DNA of 5,849 bases, from contig CAMPIY010000115.1 in the NCBI GenBank assembly GCA_946886645.1, positions 1 to 5,849 of the forward strand. Reading direction: 5' to 3'. This stretch comes from an uncultured Sphingomonas sp. GTDB taxonomy: Bacteria; Pseudomonadota; Alphaproteobacteria; Sphingomonadales; Sphingomonadaceae. Position 1 is the first letter of the stretch. Each line of letters begins with the position of its first letter. The translations under genes and the position numbers were made by a program. Below, in pieces: positions 5,790-5,849 of this stretch. The notes under the pieces were generated by a model. That model was not told where the DNA came from and did not search any database. It saw only the letters and a program-made list of their open reading frames with translations.

Positions 5790-5796
5790 CACGAGT

Positions 5797-5849
5797 GCGG
5801 TCGTGGCGGAACTGGTAGACGCGCAACGTTGAGGTCGTTGTGGGCGAAA
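5797..5849 (+). tRNA. tRNA-Leu(GAG), 3' end cut by window edge
   Basis: Acceptor 5' strand GCGGTCG (5797-5803) and TG (5804-5805) precede a D-arm with stem GCG/CGC (5806-5808, 5820-5822) and a loop with the invariant GGTAGA. The anticodon stem is CAACG/CGTTG (5824-5828, 5836-5840), with loop TTGAGGT and anticodon GAG (5831-5833), which reads CUC and CUU. The bases GGGC-GAAA at the edge start the long variable arm expected of a class II tRNA. The T-arm, 3' acceptor strand and discriminator base lie outside the window. Confidence 0.93.

Noticed and set aside
5690..5796. A small RNA gene (SRP RNA or similar) ending at the T5 run before the tRNA
   Set aside because: No conserved SRP, 6S or tmRNA sequence elements are present. 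The region is better explained as the promoter and leader of tRNA-Leu, with the hairpin's role unknown.
5426..5818. A 130-aa open frame on the plus strand covering the small secreted gene and running into the tRNA
   Set aside because: It is arginine- and alanine-rich without recognisable motifs, ends within the tRNA-Leu gene, and lies opposite a frame with a clear signal peptide. It is a high-GC shadow frame.

Overview
The window is a high-GC chromosomal segment that looks like an alphaproteobacterium, most likely order Sphingomonadales. That placement rests on the protein sequences, the arrangement ftsE-ftsX-ydcF-plsC with a divergent MJ0042-type zinc-ribbon gene, and a small secreted protein of a type I associate with sphingomonads. 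It was made by eye, without any database search. It reads as ordinary housekeeping DNA: I see no mobile element, phage, CRISPR array, defence gene or toxin-antitoxin pair.

Layout. Positions 1-1539 (+) hold the last ~512 codons of pheT (phenylalanyl-tRNA synthetase beta chain), cut by the window edge. It converges on, and overlaps by 11 nt, a leftward four-gene unit transcribed in the order ftsE (4336-3608), ftsX (3611-2745), a YdcF/DUF218 membrane protein (2748-2212) and a PlsC-type acyltransferase (2212-1529). Every junction in this unit is an ATGA or TGATG overlap, so the four genes are almost certainly one translationally coupled operon. It joins the FtsEX division complex with a predicted envelope protein and a phospholipid-synthesis enzyme. 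A 110-bp divergent intergenic region separates ftsE from a rightward gene (4447-5367) for a zinc-ribbon, single-pass membrane protein.

That gene converges, with a 9-nt gap, on a small leftward gene (5634-5377) for an 85-aa secreted protein. Its upstream region has a good match to the CtrA full-site motif and an inverted repeat. The window ends inside a rightward tRNA-Leu(GAG) gene starting at 5797. Just upstream of the tRNA are a plausible alphaproteobacterial promoter and a terminator-like hairpin with a T5 run. A second hairpin shares bases with the first, so only one can form at a time.

The most interesting unexplained items are non-coding or regulatory: the terminator-like structure in the tRNA-Leu leader, the CtrA-like box, and the palindrome in the ftsE/zinc-ribbon divergent region. 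The small secreted protein and the zinc-ribbon protein are the least characterised genes. I did not find convincing evidence of a new multi-gene system.
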